From Sandaracinus sp. (GTDB lineage: Bacteria > Myxococcota_A > Polyangia > Polyangiales > Houyiibacteriaceae): DNA of 64,000 nucleotides. A program made the translations under genes and the position numbers. The notes below the pieces were generated by a model, which was not told where the DNA came from, did not search any database, and saw nothing but the letters and a program-made list of their open reading frames with translations. The first letter of the stretch is position 1, and every line of letters begins with the position of its first letter. Below are positions 38,273-47,403 of the stretch, one piece after another. The stretch lies in the NCBI GenBank assembly GCA_020633125.1, contig JACKEH010000005.1, forward strand, positions 124,001 to 188,000, read 5' to 3'.

Positions 38273-40413
38273 GCGAGTCCCGCGGGCTCGCCGCGCGCTT
38301 GCGAGCGACGGTTCGCGAGCTGCTGCACTCCGAGTCCGATCTGGTCGACGCGGTGGCCGATCGCGTCGACGCGGCCGTCCAGCGTTGGGCCGACGCGGCG
38401 GGTCTACGTCGCTTCACCGTGGAGCACGCGGGGGACCGGTTCGCGTTGCTCGGCGAGTCGGTCGAGCTCGCGGCCACGGTCGGCACGTTGCGTCGTGCGG
38501 TGACCGAAGAGGTCGTCTTCTGCGCGTACGACGAGGAGATCGCGCGCGCCAAGCCCGATCGCGACGGCGTCGCGGTCACGGTCACGACGTTCGACACGGT
38601 CGGGCATCACGGCGTGGAAGCTCGAACCGTCGGGCGCTCGGGGCATACCTTCGACGAGCCCATCGCCGAGCTGCACGTGCACGTCGTCGACGACAAGCCG
38701 CTGCTCTTCGTGGACGTCGCCATGGTCTTCGCCGCGCAGCTCGCGAACGACGGCGAGCTCGCGCGACGGGTCGAGGCGCTCGTCGCGCGGGGTTGGCACG
38801 TCGGCTACTTCGACCTCGCGCCCAAAGACCGTCGGGCCGAGACCTTCGCGGCGATCGACGCGGTCGGCCTGCCGTATGGCGGTCTGCTCGATCACAACGC
38901 GGACGTCGACGAGATCACGAGCTTGGGCGTCGCGTTTCAGCGCGTGTTCGCGGTGACGGCGCTCCGGCGTCTGCGTGCGCGGGGTATCGGCGTGGGTTGG
39001 GTGCTCACGTCGGATGCGGAGGCCGTGCTCGGCTGCACGGCCGAGGCGGTGGGCAGTCACGGTGAGAGCCCGCCCGACCCAGGCGAGACCGAAGAGGTCG
39101 AGGCCGCGACCCGTGTCTTTCACGAGGAACGCCGCGCGGCGGAGACGGCGGGCCGCGGCATCTCGCGACGCCTGGACATCGTCACCCGCGCGCCGCTTCG
39201 CGAGGGCAACGAGATTCGCATCGAGCTGGACAACCGCGTCGCGCGTGAGGCGATCTTCGCCGCCATCGACTCCGCCGAGCGCGACGTGCTCGTGCAGCTC
39301 TACATCCTCGAAGCCTCGCGCTTCACCGATCAGCTCGCGGTGCGGCTGGTGCGCGCGGCGCGTCGTGGGGTGCGGGTGCGGCTTCTCGTCGACGCGCTCT
39401 ACAGCCGCGACGGTGTGCTCGGTTTCTCCAACCCGCTCGTGCGGGGGCTCGGCGAGGAGCCGGGCATCGAGGTCGTGAGCGGTGATCCGATCCTCGGAGC
39501 GTCCGATCTCGACCTGCTGCGCTTGAAGAACCGCGACCACCGCAAGCTCGTGGTGATCGACGGACACCTCGCGTTCGTCAGCGGTCGCAACGCCGGCGAC
39601 GCGTACTACACGGGCATGGACGAGGTCGCCGTCTTCGACCACACGCCGCACGTGCACCTTCCGTGGCTCGACGCGCACGTCGAGGTGCGGGGTCCTCTGG
39701 TCGCCGACGTCCAGCGGAGCTTCCTCGACGCCTGGACCCGCAGCGGCGGCGTCGCGTTCACGCCGTGGCCGATCGAGCTCGCGGGCGACTCTGCGGCGCG
39801 TCTGGTCGTGCACCTCGGGGTGTCGGACGCGAACGGTTTGCTCGCGTACGAGGCGATGCTCGACGGCGCGCGAAGCCACGTCTACGTCGTCAACGACTTC
39901 CCCGTGGTCGCGAGCCTCGCGATGGCGGTCCGGCGCGCGGTGGCGCGTGGGGTGCGGGTCGTGTTCCTCACGGGCAGCGCGCTCGCGCGGCGCGCGGACG
40001 GAACCTTCTTCGACGGACCGAAGTACCGCGAGCTCTTCGAGCACCTGACCAAACACCGTCTCGAGCCGCTCGCGCAGGCCGGCGTCGAGGTCTTCGAATA
40101 CCAGACGCCGCGGCTGCCGGACGTGGTCGCCCTGGGCGGCGTGTTCCGACCCTACGTGCACGCGAAGCTCGTGAGCGTGGACGGTCTCGTCGCGTCGGCT
40201 GGCAGCGCGAACCTCGACGTGACCGCGAGCTACTGGGAGCGTGAGGCCAACGTGGTCGTCGAAGACCCGGTCGTGGTCGGTGAGCTGGAGCGGCAGCTCG
40301 AGGCGTTGATCGCCACGAGCGTTCCTCTCGACCGCGAGAGCGAGGTCTGGAAGCGCGAAGCGACGCAGCGCGAGCTCGTCGCGCGGTTGTGGCCGAGCGT
40401 CGTCTACTCCTGA
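38269..40413 (+). CDS. Phospholipase D-like phosphodiesterase with unassigned N-terminal domain
   Basis: 714 residues from a GTG that overlaps the upstream stop. The C-terminal ~390 residues hold two HKD motifs: HRKLVVID near residue 424 (context FVSGRNAGD) and HAKLVSVD near 631 (context ASAGSANLD). This is the pattern of cardiolipin synthase/PLD enzymes, which transfer or hydrolyse phosphatidyl groups. The N-terminal ~310 residues have alternating strands and helices (ALVARGWHVGYFDLAPKD; DAVGLPYGGLLDHNADV) reminiscent of a HAD-like fold lacking its DxD nucleophile. That is only an impression. No transmembrane helix, unlike most cardiolipin synthases. Confidence 0.85.
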   Translation: MSESRGLAARLRATVRELLHSESDLVDAVADRVDAAVQRWADAAGLRRFTVEHAGDRFALLGESVELAATVGTLRRAVTEEVVFCAYDEEIARAKPDRDGVAVTVTTFDTVGHHGVEARTVGRSGHTFDEPIAELHVHVVDDKPLLFVDVAMVFAAQLANDGELARRVEALVARGWHVGYFDLAPKDRRAETFAAIDAVGLPYGGLLDHNADVDEITSLGVAFQRVFAVTALRRLRARGIGVGWVLTSDAEAVLGCTAEAVGSHGESPPDPGETEEVEAATRVFHEERRAAETAGRGISRRLDIVTRAPLREGNEIRIELDNRVAREAIFAAIDSAERDVLVQLYILEASRFTDQLAVRLVRAARRGVRVRLLVDALYSRDGVLGFSNPLVRGLGEEPGIEVVSGDPILGASDLDLLRLKNRDHRKLVVIDGHLAFVSGRNAGDAYYTGMDEVAVFDHTPHVHLPWLDAHVEVRGPLVADVQRSFLDAWTRSGGVAFTPWPIELAGDSAARLVVHLGVSDANGLLAYEAMLDGARSHVYVVNDFPVVASLAMAVRRAVARGVRVVFLTGSALARRADGTFFDGPKYRELFEHLTKHRLEPLAQAGVEVFEYQTPRLPDVVALGGVFRPYVHAKLVSVDGLVASAGSANLDVTASYWEREANVVVEDPVVVGELERQLEALIATSVPLDRESEVWKREATQRELVARLWPSVVYS

Positions 40414-40934
40414 CGAGGGCGTCCGCGAGGGCTCGCCGCGGAGGCGTTCGGAGCGCGTTCCTCACGAGCCGGCCGCTCGCCGGCGGCCTCGCTTGCGGCA
40501 GGTGCAGTCGGCGTTCGTGAGCGGCCTTCGTGGGCGAGATCTCGCGATTTCGCCCCCTCCCACGCTCGCGCGCGGGGACGGCAGTTTCGCGGCATCCTGC
40601 CGCTCCACGGACTTACGTCCGTTCCGCCAGGTACGATTCCGCTTCAATTCGCCCCCTCCCACGCTCGCGCGTGGGGACGGCAGTTTCGCGGAATCCTGCC
40701 GCTCCACGGACTTACGTCCGTTCCGCCAGGCACGATTCCGCTTCAATTCGCCCCCTCCCACGCTCGCGCGTGGGGACGGCAGTTTCGCGGAATCCTGCCG
40801 CTCCACGGACTTACGTCCGTTCCGCCAGGCACGATTCCGCTTCAATTCGCACGTCGTTCGTGGCGCCTCGCCCCGAGCTCGTGGGCACGGACCGAGGAAC
40901 ACGGCGCGCGCGAAACGGCCTGCTACCGTAGCGC
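40414..40934. other. Intergenic region dominated by tandem repeats
   Basis: 521 bases. The first ~130 bases show nothing recognisable; 40551-40847 is the tandem repeat array; the last ~85 bases lead to the GTG of the isomerase gene. Open frames through the repeats on both strands follow from the 99-base period being a multiple of three. Confidence 0.6.
40551..40847. repeat. Three 99-bp tandem repeats with internal hairpins
   Basis: Copies at 40551-40649, 40650-40748 and 40749-40847; copies 2 and 3 look identical and copy 1 differs at a few positions. Each unit holds three potential hairpins: CCCACGC/GCGTGGG, GGCAG/CTGCC around TTTCGCGG, and CGGAC/GTCCG around TTAC. No spacer sequences separate them, so it is not a CRISPR array. 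Confidence 0.9.
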
Positions 40935-43316
40935 GTGCGTCTCGCTCCCGTGCTCACCGCGCTCTTGCTGCTCGCCTCCACGTCGGCTTGCCGCTCTTCG
41001 TCGCGAATCCTCTCCACGCGCGGGCAAGCGCACGTCGACTTCGACATCGTCGAGCGCATGCCCGAAGAGCGGCTGAGCTACGCGGACGAGGTGCGGCCGA
41101 TCCTCGATCGGCGCTGCGTGGTCTGCCACGGCTGCTACGACGCGCCCTGCCAGCTCAAGCTGACGTCCGGGGAAGGCATCGCGCGCGGCGGCAGCAAGGA
41201 CCGTGTCTACGACGGATCGCGCCTGTTGCCGATGCGACCCACGCGCCTCTTCGTCGACGCGCTCACCACCGAAGAGTGGCGCGCGCTCGACTTTCACCCC
41301 GTCGTCGCCGACGAGCCGGGCGGCCCCTACGCGAACCTCGAGGCGTCGATCCTCTACCGAATGCTTCGCCTCAAGCAGCGGAACCCGCAGCCGCTGGTCG
41401 GCATGTTGCCGCGACGCATCGACACCGGTCTGAACCGGGAGCAGTACTGCCCGACCCTCCAGGAGATGCGTGACTACGAGCGCGAGCGGCCGCTGCAAGG
41501 CATGCCCTTCGCGCTGCCGAACCTGAGCACCGAGGAATACGAGACGCTCGTGACGTGGATCGCGCAGGGCTCGCACACGACCTCCCCTCCGCCGCCCTCC
41601 GAGGTCGCGCTCGCGCAGGTTCGTGCGTGGGAAGAGCTGCTCAACCGACGCGACCCCAAGCACCAGCTCGTCGCGCGCTACCTCTACGAGCATTGGTTCC
41701 TCGGGCACCTTCATTTCGAAGGCGACGACCCGCGCTCGTTCTTCTCGATCGTCCGTTCGACCACACCGCCCGGACAGCCGATCGTGCCCGTCGCGACGCG
41801 TCGCCCCTACGACGATCCCGGTCCGTCCTTTCACTACCGATTTTCACCGATCACCTCCACGATCGTCGCCAAAGACCACCTGCTCTACGAGATGAGCGAG
41901 GCGCGCATGGCGCGCATTCACGAGCTCTTCTTCGAGCCGAGCTACGAGGTCGGTGAGCTTCCGGGGCGCGGTCCGCGTGTCGCGTCGAATCCCTTTCGTG
42001 CCTTCGCCGCGCTGCCGCTTCGTTCGCGCTACCGCTTCTTGCTCGACGACGCGCGCTTCTTCCTCGAAGGCTTCATGAAGGGCCCGGTCTGCCGGGGTCA
42101 GGTCGCGCTGAACGTGATCGAGGACCGCTTCTGGATCCTCTTCTTCGATCCGGACGCGCCGATCAGCACGAACGACGAGTACGTGAACCAGCTGGGGCGC
42201 CTGCTCGCGATGCCGACGGAGCTCGAGGACAACCTCCGCCTCGTTCGCACCTACCGGCACTACCTCGACCTCGAGAACCGCTACTTGAACCGCCGACGCG
42301 AGGCGTTCTCCATCGATCGCGCGTACCCGATCGACGAAGCGATGGGGGCGCTCTGGCGCGGCGACGGAACCAACCGCAGCGCCGCGCTCACCGTGTACCG
42401 CCACCTCGACAGCGCCTCGGTCGACTTCGGCCTCGTCGGCGACGTGCCGGAGACCGCGTGGGTGCTCGACTACCCGCTGCTCGAGCGCATCCACTACCTG
42501 CTCGTCGCAGGCTTCGACGTCTACGGCAACGTCGGTCACCAGCTCAACACGCGCATGTTCATGGACGTCCTGCGCATGGAGGCCGAGGACTACTTCCTCG
42601 CGTTCATGCCGCAAGCGCGTCGCAAGGCGATGCACGAGAGCTGGTACGTCGGCATTCGCGAAGGCCAAGACGACGACACGCGCACGTGGTGGCTCGATCG
42701 CGAGTTCGTCACCGGCTACCAGACCGACGACCCGATGCGGGAGCTCTTCACGCACGTGCGCGCGTACCTCGGGCCGCTCGCGGGGCACGGTCGAGAGCGG
42801 CCCTGCGGCGCGTCGTGCGAGGACCCCATGCGCGCCGAGGTGGTTCACCGCATCGACCACGCGATGTTCGGCCTGCGCCACATCGAAGGCGAAGCGAAGG
42901 CTTATGTCGCCGACGTCGCCTACGTGCGCGTCAGGCTCGGGGGCGACCCGGCGGACGACCTCGCCTACACGCTTCTCAGCGACAAGAGCTACCGCAACGT
43001 CTCGTGGATGCTCAGCGAAGAAGAGCTGAACGAGCGGCGCGACTACTCGCACGATCGGCAGACCGTCGTGCCGTGGCTCGAAGGCGCCTACCCGAACTTC
43101 TTCTTCGTCGTGGATCACGACGAGGTCGACGCGTTCGTCCGCGACTACCACGGCATTCAATCGCGGCGTGACTACGAGCGTTTCGTCGCGCTCTACGGCA
43201 TTCGGCGCACGAACCCGACCTTGTGGGAGCACGCCGATTGGTTCCACGATCAAGCGCTTCGCGAGGAGCCCCGTCGGGGCGGCATCCTCGACCTCAACCG
43301 CTACCAGAACCGCTGA
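40935..43316 (+). CDS. cti: Fatty acid cis/trans isomerase (haem-type)
   Basis: 793 residues from a GTG. A signal peptide (LTALLLLASTSAC) suggests export and probably lipid attachment. A cytochrome-c-type haem site CVVCH lies at about residues 61-65. The long family body follows: DALTTEEWRALDFHPVVADE, RYLYEHWFLGHLHF, GQVALNVIEDRFWILFFDPD, VGHQLNTRMFMDVLRMEAEDYFLA and FFFVVDHDEVDAFV. Cti converts cis to trans unsaturated membrane fatty acids in the periplasm as a stress response, best known in Pseudomonas and Vibrio. Length and order fit the known enzymes well. Regulation is not visible; the 99-base repeats lie directly upstream. Confidence 0.92.
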   Translation: MRLAPVLTALLLLASTSACRSSSRILSTRGQAHVDFDIVERMPEERLSYADEVRPILDRRCVVCHGCYDAPCQLKLTSGEGIARGGSKDRVYDGSRLLPMRPTRLFVDALTTEEWRALDFHPVVADEPGGPYANLEASILYRMLRLKQRNPQPLVGMLPRRIDTGLNREQYCPTLQEMRDYERERPLQGMPFALPNLSTEEYETLVTWIAQGSHTTSPPPPSEVALAQVRAWEELLNRRDPKHQLVARYLYEHWFLGHLHFEGDDPRSFFSIVRSTTPPGQPIVPVATRRPYDDPGPSFHYRFSPITSTIVAKDHLLYEMSEARMARIHELFFEPSYEVGELPGRGPRVASNPFRAFAALPLRSRYRFLLDDARFFLEGFMKGPVCRGQVALNVIEDRFWILFFDPDAPISTNDEYVNQLGRLLAMPTELEDNLRLVRTYRHYLDLENRYLNRRREAFSIDRAYPIDEAMGALWRGDGTNRSAALTVYRHLDSASVDFGLVGDVPETAWVLDYPLLERIHYLLVAGFDVYGNVGHQLNTRMFMDVLRMEAEDYFLAFMPQARRKAMHESWYVGIREGQDDDTRTWWLDREFVTGYQTDDPMRELFTHVRAYLGPLAGHGRERPCGASCEDPMRAEVVHRIDHAMFGLRHIEGEAKAYVADVAYVRVRLGGDPADDLAYTLLSDKSYRNVSWMLSEEELNERRDYSHDRQTVVPWLEGAYPNFFFVVDHDEVDAFVRDYHGIQSRRDYERFVALYGIRRTNPTLWEHADWFHDQALREEPRRGGILDLNRYQNR

Positions 43317-43389
43317 GCGGCGCGAAATACCGTCGTCTTCAGATTCTCTTCAAACTCGCAGGGCAGGGTGGCGGCGGATGGAGGAGACG

Positions 43390-44985
43390 ATGAGAACGAT
43401 TCTCGCGCTGGTGCTCGCGACCTCGGTCGGCTGCGGCGACGACGACACCTCGATGTCGGACGCGGCGACGCCGCTCGACGCGACGAGCGATGCGCCCGCG
43501 ATCGATGCGCCGCCGACGGACGCGCCCGACGAAGGTCGACCCCGCGTCACGCTCACCAGCGGCGACGTGATCGGCGTCGTCGACGACGGCGTTCACGTCT
43601 TTCGCTCGATCCCCTACGCCGCGCCGCCGGTCGGTGCGTTGCGCTTCGCGCGGCCCGAGCCCCACCCGGGATGGAGCACCCCGCTCGACACCGCGACCAC
43701 CGATCCGGCTCTCGCGTGCCCCCAACGCAACGACGGGACCTTGCTCGGCGAGGAAGACTGCCTCGTCGCCAGCGTGTTCGCGCCCGCCGACGCGAGCGAC
43801 GCGCCGGTGATGGTCTTCGTGCACGGCGGCGGGTTCTCGCAAGGCTCCGGCAACCTTCCGCTCTACGACGGCGCGGTCCTCGCGCGACGTGGCGTGGTCG
43901 TCGTCACCTTCAACTACCGCCTCGGAACGCTCGGGTTCCTCGCTGGCGCCGCGCTCGAAGAAGACGACGGCGCGGCCGGCAACTTCGGGCTTCACGACCA
44001 GCTGCTCGCGCTTCGTTGGGTGCGCGATCACGCGCGCGCCTTCGGTGGCGATCCCGACGAGGTCACGATCTTCGGCGAGAGCGCCGGTGCGCTGAGCGTC
44101 GGGGTGCACGTCGCCTCGCCCGAGAGCGCGGGCCTCTTCGCCCGCGCGATCGCCGAGAGCGGCGGCGGCGGGTACCCGACGAAGACCCGCGCCCAGCAAT
44201 ACACGCGCGGCGCCGAGCTCGCGTCGGCGATGGGGTGCGCGCTCGACGACCTCACCTGTCTGCGGGACCCGGCGCTCGATCTGGCGACGATCGTCGACGC
44301 CGCGTCCAGCGGTGCCCCGAGCGGCCTCGGCCTCCCCGACGTCGGGCCGCACGTCGACGGCCTGATTCTGCCGGCCGAGGTCTTCGCCCGCGTTCGCGAT
44401 GGCCAAGCCAACGACGTGCCCTGGGTGATCGGGCACAACGCCGACGAAGCCTCGGTCTTCGTCGCGGCGGTTCCCGTGCCCGACGAAGACGCGTTCCGAC
44501 GCGTCGTCGGTTCGGTCGTCGGACTGGCCTTCGTCGAGTCGCTCGTCGCGCTCTACCCAGCCAGCGAGTTCGCGGGCAGCTGGAAGCGGGCCTACGAAGC
44601 GCTCTTCTCCGACCTCGCGTTCGTGTGCAGCGCGGTCGCGCTCACGGAGGCGGCCAGCGACGGCGCCCCGGCCTACGCCTACCACTTCACCCGCGCGCTC
44701 GGCCCCCGTGGCTCGTTTCACGGGCTGGAGCTCTTCTACGTCTTCGGCAACCTCGACGTCGTCCCGGCCTACGTCCCGACCGCGACGGACCGGGCGCTCA
44801 CCGAGACCGTCCAGCGCGCTTGGACCGGCTTCGCACGCACGGGAAGCCCCGATTTCGAGCCGGGCTGGTCCACCTACGACCCGGCATCGCCGAGCTTCGC
44901 GATTCTGAACGAGCCGCCCTCGGCCGCCTCCGAGATTCGAGGCGGGCGCTGCACGGCGCTGCAGGACCTCGGCCTGGTGCCCTGA
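43390..44985 (+). CDS. Carboxylesterase type B lipoprotein
   Basis: 531 residues from the ATG at 43390, which has GGAGGAG just upstream; an ATG at 43378 contains that ribosome site. The lipobox is LATSVGC, and an Asp/Ala/Pro linker (~25-55) precedes the enzyme. The carboxylesterase core shows FRSIPYAAPPVGALRF, oxyanion HGGGFSQGSG, nucleophile GESAG (Ser near residue 231), acidic residue in HNADEASVF, and catalytic His in SFHGLELFYVFG. All triad positions are present. Likely a surface or periplasmic ester hydrolase; substrate unknown. Confidence 0.93.
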   Translation: MRTILALVLATSVGCGDDDTSMSDAATPLDATSDAPAIDAPPTDAPDEGRPRVTLTSGDVIGVVDDGVHVFRSIPYAAPPVGALRFARPEPHPGWSTPLDTATTDPALACPQRNDGTLLGEEDCLVASVFAPADASDAPVMVFVHGGGFSQGSGNLPLYDGAVLARRGVVVVTFNYRLGTLGFLAGAALEEDDGAAGNFGLHDQLLALRWVRDHARAFGGDPDEVTIFGESAGALSVGVHVASPESAGLFARAIAESGGGGYPTKTRAQQYTRGAELASAMGCALDDLTCLRDPALDLATIVDAASSGAPSGLGLPDVGPHVDGLILPAEVFARVRDGQANDVPWVIGHNADEASVFVAAVPVPDEDAFRRVVGSVVGLAFVESLVALYPASEFAGSWKRAYEALFSDLAFVCSAVALTEAASDGAPAYAYHFTRALGPRGSFHGLELFYVFGNLDVVPAYVPTATDRALTETVQRAWTGFARTGSPDFEPGWSTYDPASPSFAILNEPPSAASEIRGGRCTALQDLGLVP

Positions 44986-45101
44986 CGATCGCCTCCGGGG
45001 AACGGTCCGAGGGCCCCTGCCAGGATCTTCCCGTGAATCCGCGCCGTTTTGGCTGGGGACCATTGACCCCACCGTAACCTCCGCGTAGCGTTCCCGGATT
45101 C

Positions 45102-46529
45102 ATGGTCTCCGCCCCCGAACCGACCAAGCTCCACTACCTCGACGGCCGACCGACCGAGCTGACGCTCCGTCGCATCAAGCTGGAGGTGCTCAAGGGCGAC
45201 CGCGTCGAGACACACTCCTTCGACCAGCGTGACTCGATCACGATGGGCGCCGCGGACGACAACGACATGGTCCTCCGCGACGAGACCGTCAGCCGGAACC
45301 ACTGCCGCATCTTCCAGGAAGCGGGCCAGTACCTGATTCGCGACCTCGACTCGACCAACGGCACCTTCGTCAACCGGGTCCGGATTCGCGAGGCGTGGCT
45401 GAAGCCGGGCTGCACGATCACGCTCGGCACGACCGAGCTGCGCTTCGCCTCGACCGACGAGACCTTCCGCATCGTCCCCTCCGAGCGCTCCCGTTTTCAG
45501 GAGCTCATCGGCCGCGACGTGAAGATGCGGGAGATCTACGCGATCCTCGAGAAGATCGGCCCGACCGACGCGACGGTGGTCATCGAAGGCGAGACCGGCA
45601 CCGGCAAGGAGGTCGTCGCGCGCAGCGTGCACCTCGCGTCGCGACGCGCGAACGGGCCCTTCATGGTCTTCGACTGTGGCGCGGTGCCGGAGAACCTCAT
45701 CGAGTCCGAGCTCTTCGGTCACGAGAAGGGCTCCTTCACGGGCGCCATCGGGACCCGCCAGGGCGTCTTCGAGATGGCCAACGGCGGGACCGTCTTCCTC
45801 GACGAGCTCGGAGAGCTCGCGCTCGATCTGCAGCCGAAGCTCCTGCGCGTGCTCGAGCAGCGCGAGGTCAAGCGTGTCGGCGGCACCAAGCCGATTCGCG
45901 TCGACGTGCGTGTCGTCGCGGCGACGAACCGCGACCTCGAAGACGAAGTGCGCAACGGCCGCTTTCGCGAGGACCTCTTCTACCGCCTCAGCGTCGTGCG
46001 TCTGAAGCTGCCTTCGCTTCGTCAGCGCAAAGACGACATCCCGATCCTCATCCAGCACTTCCTCAAGCACGGCCGCTTCAACCAGCTGCCGGACGGAAGC
46101 CGCAAGGTGAAGCTCATCAGCCGGGCCGCGCTCGACCGCATCCTCGAGTACGACTGGCCGGGCAACGTGCGTGAGCTCCACAACGTGGTGGAGCGTGCGG
46201 TGAGCTTCGCCGAGGGCGACGCGATCGAGGTGCGGGATCTGCCCGATCACATCGCGATCGTGCTGCGCCCGATTCACGAGGAGTCGACGGTGCGCGAGAA
46301 GGGGCCGTCGTCGGGCACGCAGGGCGTGCAGCCGGACGTGCAAGGCACCTTCAAGGACGCGAAGGAAGCGTGGGTCGCGTCGTTCGAGAAGGACTACATC
46401 GAGGCGCTGCTCAAGCGGAACGGCAACAACATCAGCCACGCCGCGCGCGAAGCCGAGATCGACCGCAAGTACTTCCGAAAGCTGATGAAGAAGTACGGCA
46501 TCACCGCGAACGACGACGGCGAGGACTGA
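45102..46529 (+). CDS. FHA domain sigma-54-dependent transcriptional activator
   Basis: 475 residues. An FHA domain occupies ~25-125 (TMGAADDNDMVLRDETVSRNHCRI, then DLDSTNGTFVN), binding phospho-Thr. The AAA+ domain spans ~140-380: Walker A GETGTGKE, the sigma-54 contact loop GSFTGA (Ser in place of the usual Ala), Walker B GTVFLDELGEL, and a sensor segment WPGNVRELHNVVERA. The C-terminus (~430-470) is a Fis-type helix-turn-helix with NNISHAAREAEIDRKYF. In myxobacteria such proteins are controlled by Ser/Thr kinases, and two kinases lie in this window. The sigma-54-type promoter at 50.2 kb is a possible target, but this is inference. Confidence 0.95.
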   Translation: MVSAPEPTKLHYLDGRPTELTLRRIKLEVLKGDRVETHSFDQRDSITMGAADDNDMVLRDETVSRNHCRIFQEAGQYLIRDLDSTNGTFVNRVRIREAWLKPGCTITLGTTELRFASTDETFRIVPSERSRFQELIGRDVKMREIYAILEKIGPTDATVVIEGETGTGKEVVARSVHLASRRANGPFMVFDCGAVPENLIESELFGHEKGSFTGAIGTRQGVFEMANGGTVFLDELGELALDLQPKLLRVLEQREVKRVGGTKPIRVDVRVVAATNRDLEDEVRNGRFREDLFYRLSVVRLKLPSLRQRKDDIPILIQHFLKHGRFNQLPDGSRKVKLISRAALDRILEYDWPGNVRELHNVVERAVSFAEGDAIEVRDLPDHIAIVLRPIHEESTVREKGPSSGTQGVQPDVQGTFKDAKEAWVASFEKDYIEALLKRNGNNISHAAREAEIDRKYFRKLMKKYGITANDDGED

Positions 46530-46663
46530 CGCGCGCGTCTCGCTCTGCGGCACGTCTCCTCGGCTCGCGCTCGGTTCGTGACCCACGCGACCCGGCTCCC
46601 GTGTCGAACGCGTCCCGTGCCGAACGCTTTCCGGGCGAACACGCTCCGTGATAGCCGCAGCGG

Positions 46664-47236
46664 ATGAAACGACGGGGCACTTGGGGCGCGATCGTCTTCG
46701 CCGTGATCGGCCTTTCGCTGATCGGCTGCGGACCGCCGTGGGCCGTGATTCAGCAGAGCGGCCCGCCTTCGGCGCTTCAGGGCGCGTCGCAGATCACGGT
46801 GGCGGTCGACTTCTCACAGCTCACCTTCGATGGAAAAAACCTCGACCAGATGATGGCCGAGCGAAACCCCGAAGAGCAGGCCGCGCTCAACGACGTGCTC
46901 ACCACGCTGGCACTGGCGTTTCCGGCCGCGCTGGCGGAACGCGTGAACGTGCCGGTCGTCGCGGCGCAGGGGCCGCCGCAGCCGGGTGAGGTGCGTTGCA
47001 CGGCGGTCTTCGTCGAAGGCGACCTCGGCAAATACATGATCGTGTTCGCGCGCAACTCCTGGCTCACGACGAACCTCGTGTGGTCGGTCGGCGGGGAAGA
47101 GGTCGACGTGATTCAGACCCGCGTCGTGGTCGAAGCGAACGTCGACCAGCCGGCGATCATTCAGCGCGTGCGCATCGCGTCGACCCAGACGGGCAACCTC
47201 GGCGCCAACTTCTTCACGCGCGAACAGTCGCGTTGA
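46664..47236 (+). CDS. Lipoprotein of unknown function
   Basis: 190 residues with a lipobox (VIGLSLIGCG). The mature protein contains LTFDGKNLDQMMAERNPEEQAAL, a Pro/Gly segment, CTAVFVEGDLGKYMIVFARNS and a C-terminal strand-rich part (VVVEANVDQPAIIQRVRIAST). I recognise no family. It follows the sigma-54 activator by 134 bases, and a strong hairpin follows it. Confidence 0.65.
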   Translation: MKRRGTWGAIVFAVIGLSLIGCGPPWAVIQQSGPPSALQGASQITVAVDFSQLTFDGKNLDQMMAERNPEEQAALNDVLTTLALAFPAALAERVNVPVVAAQGPPQPGEVRCTAVFVEGDLGKYMIVFARNSWLTTNLVWSVGGEEVDVIQTRVVVEANVDQPAIIQRVRIASTQTGNLGANFFTREQSR

Positions 47237-47247
47237 GGAGGGGCGTC

Positions 47248-47370
47248 TTTCTTGGAGGGGCGTTCCGGCGCCCCTCCCCCCATCGGGCCAAGCCCGAGTG
47301 GGGCCCCCCTCCACCCACCCGTCCACGGGGTCAACCGTGGACGTTTCTTGGAGGGGCGTTCCGGCGCCCT
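47248..47370. terminator. Repeated hairpins between convergent genes
   Basis: A perfect hairpin GGAGGGGCG (47254-47262)/CGCCCCTCC (47269-47277) and a second GTCCACGG (47321-47328)/CCGTGGAC (47335-47342). The 26-base sequence around the first stem (47248-47273) is repeated at 47344-47369. Position between convergent genes suggests termination. Confidence 0.55.
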
Positions 47371-47403
47371 GACCGCGGAGATCGCGGCCCCCGGGTCGGG
47401 CGG

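Noticed and set aside
40551..40847. CRISPR array
   Set aside because: Units of 99 bp are contiguous, without unique spacers, and no cas gene is near.
40462..41473. Repeat-containing open frames on both strands over the 99-bp array
   Set aside because: They arise because the period is a multiple of three. No ribosome site, no domain, and the isomerase gene is clear in another frame.
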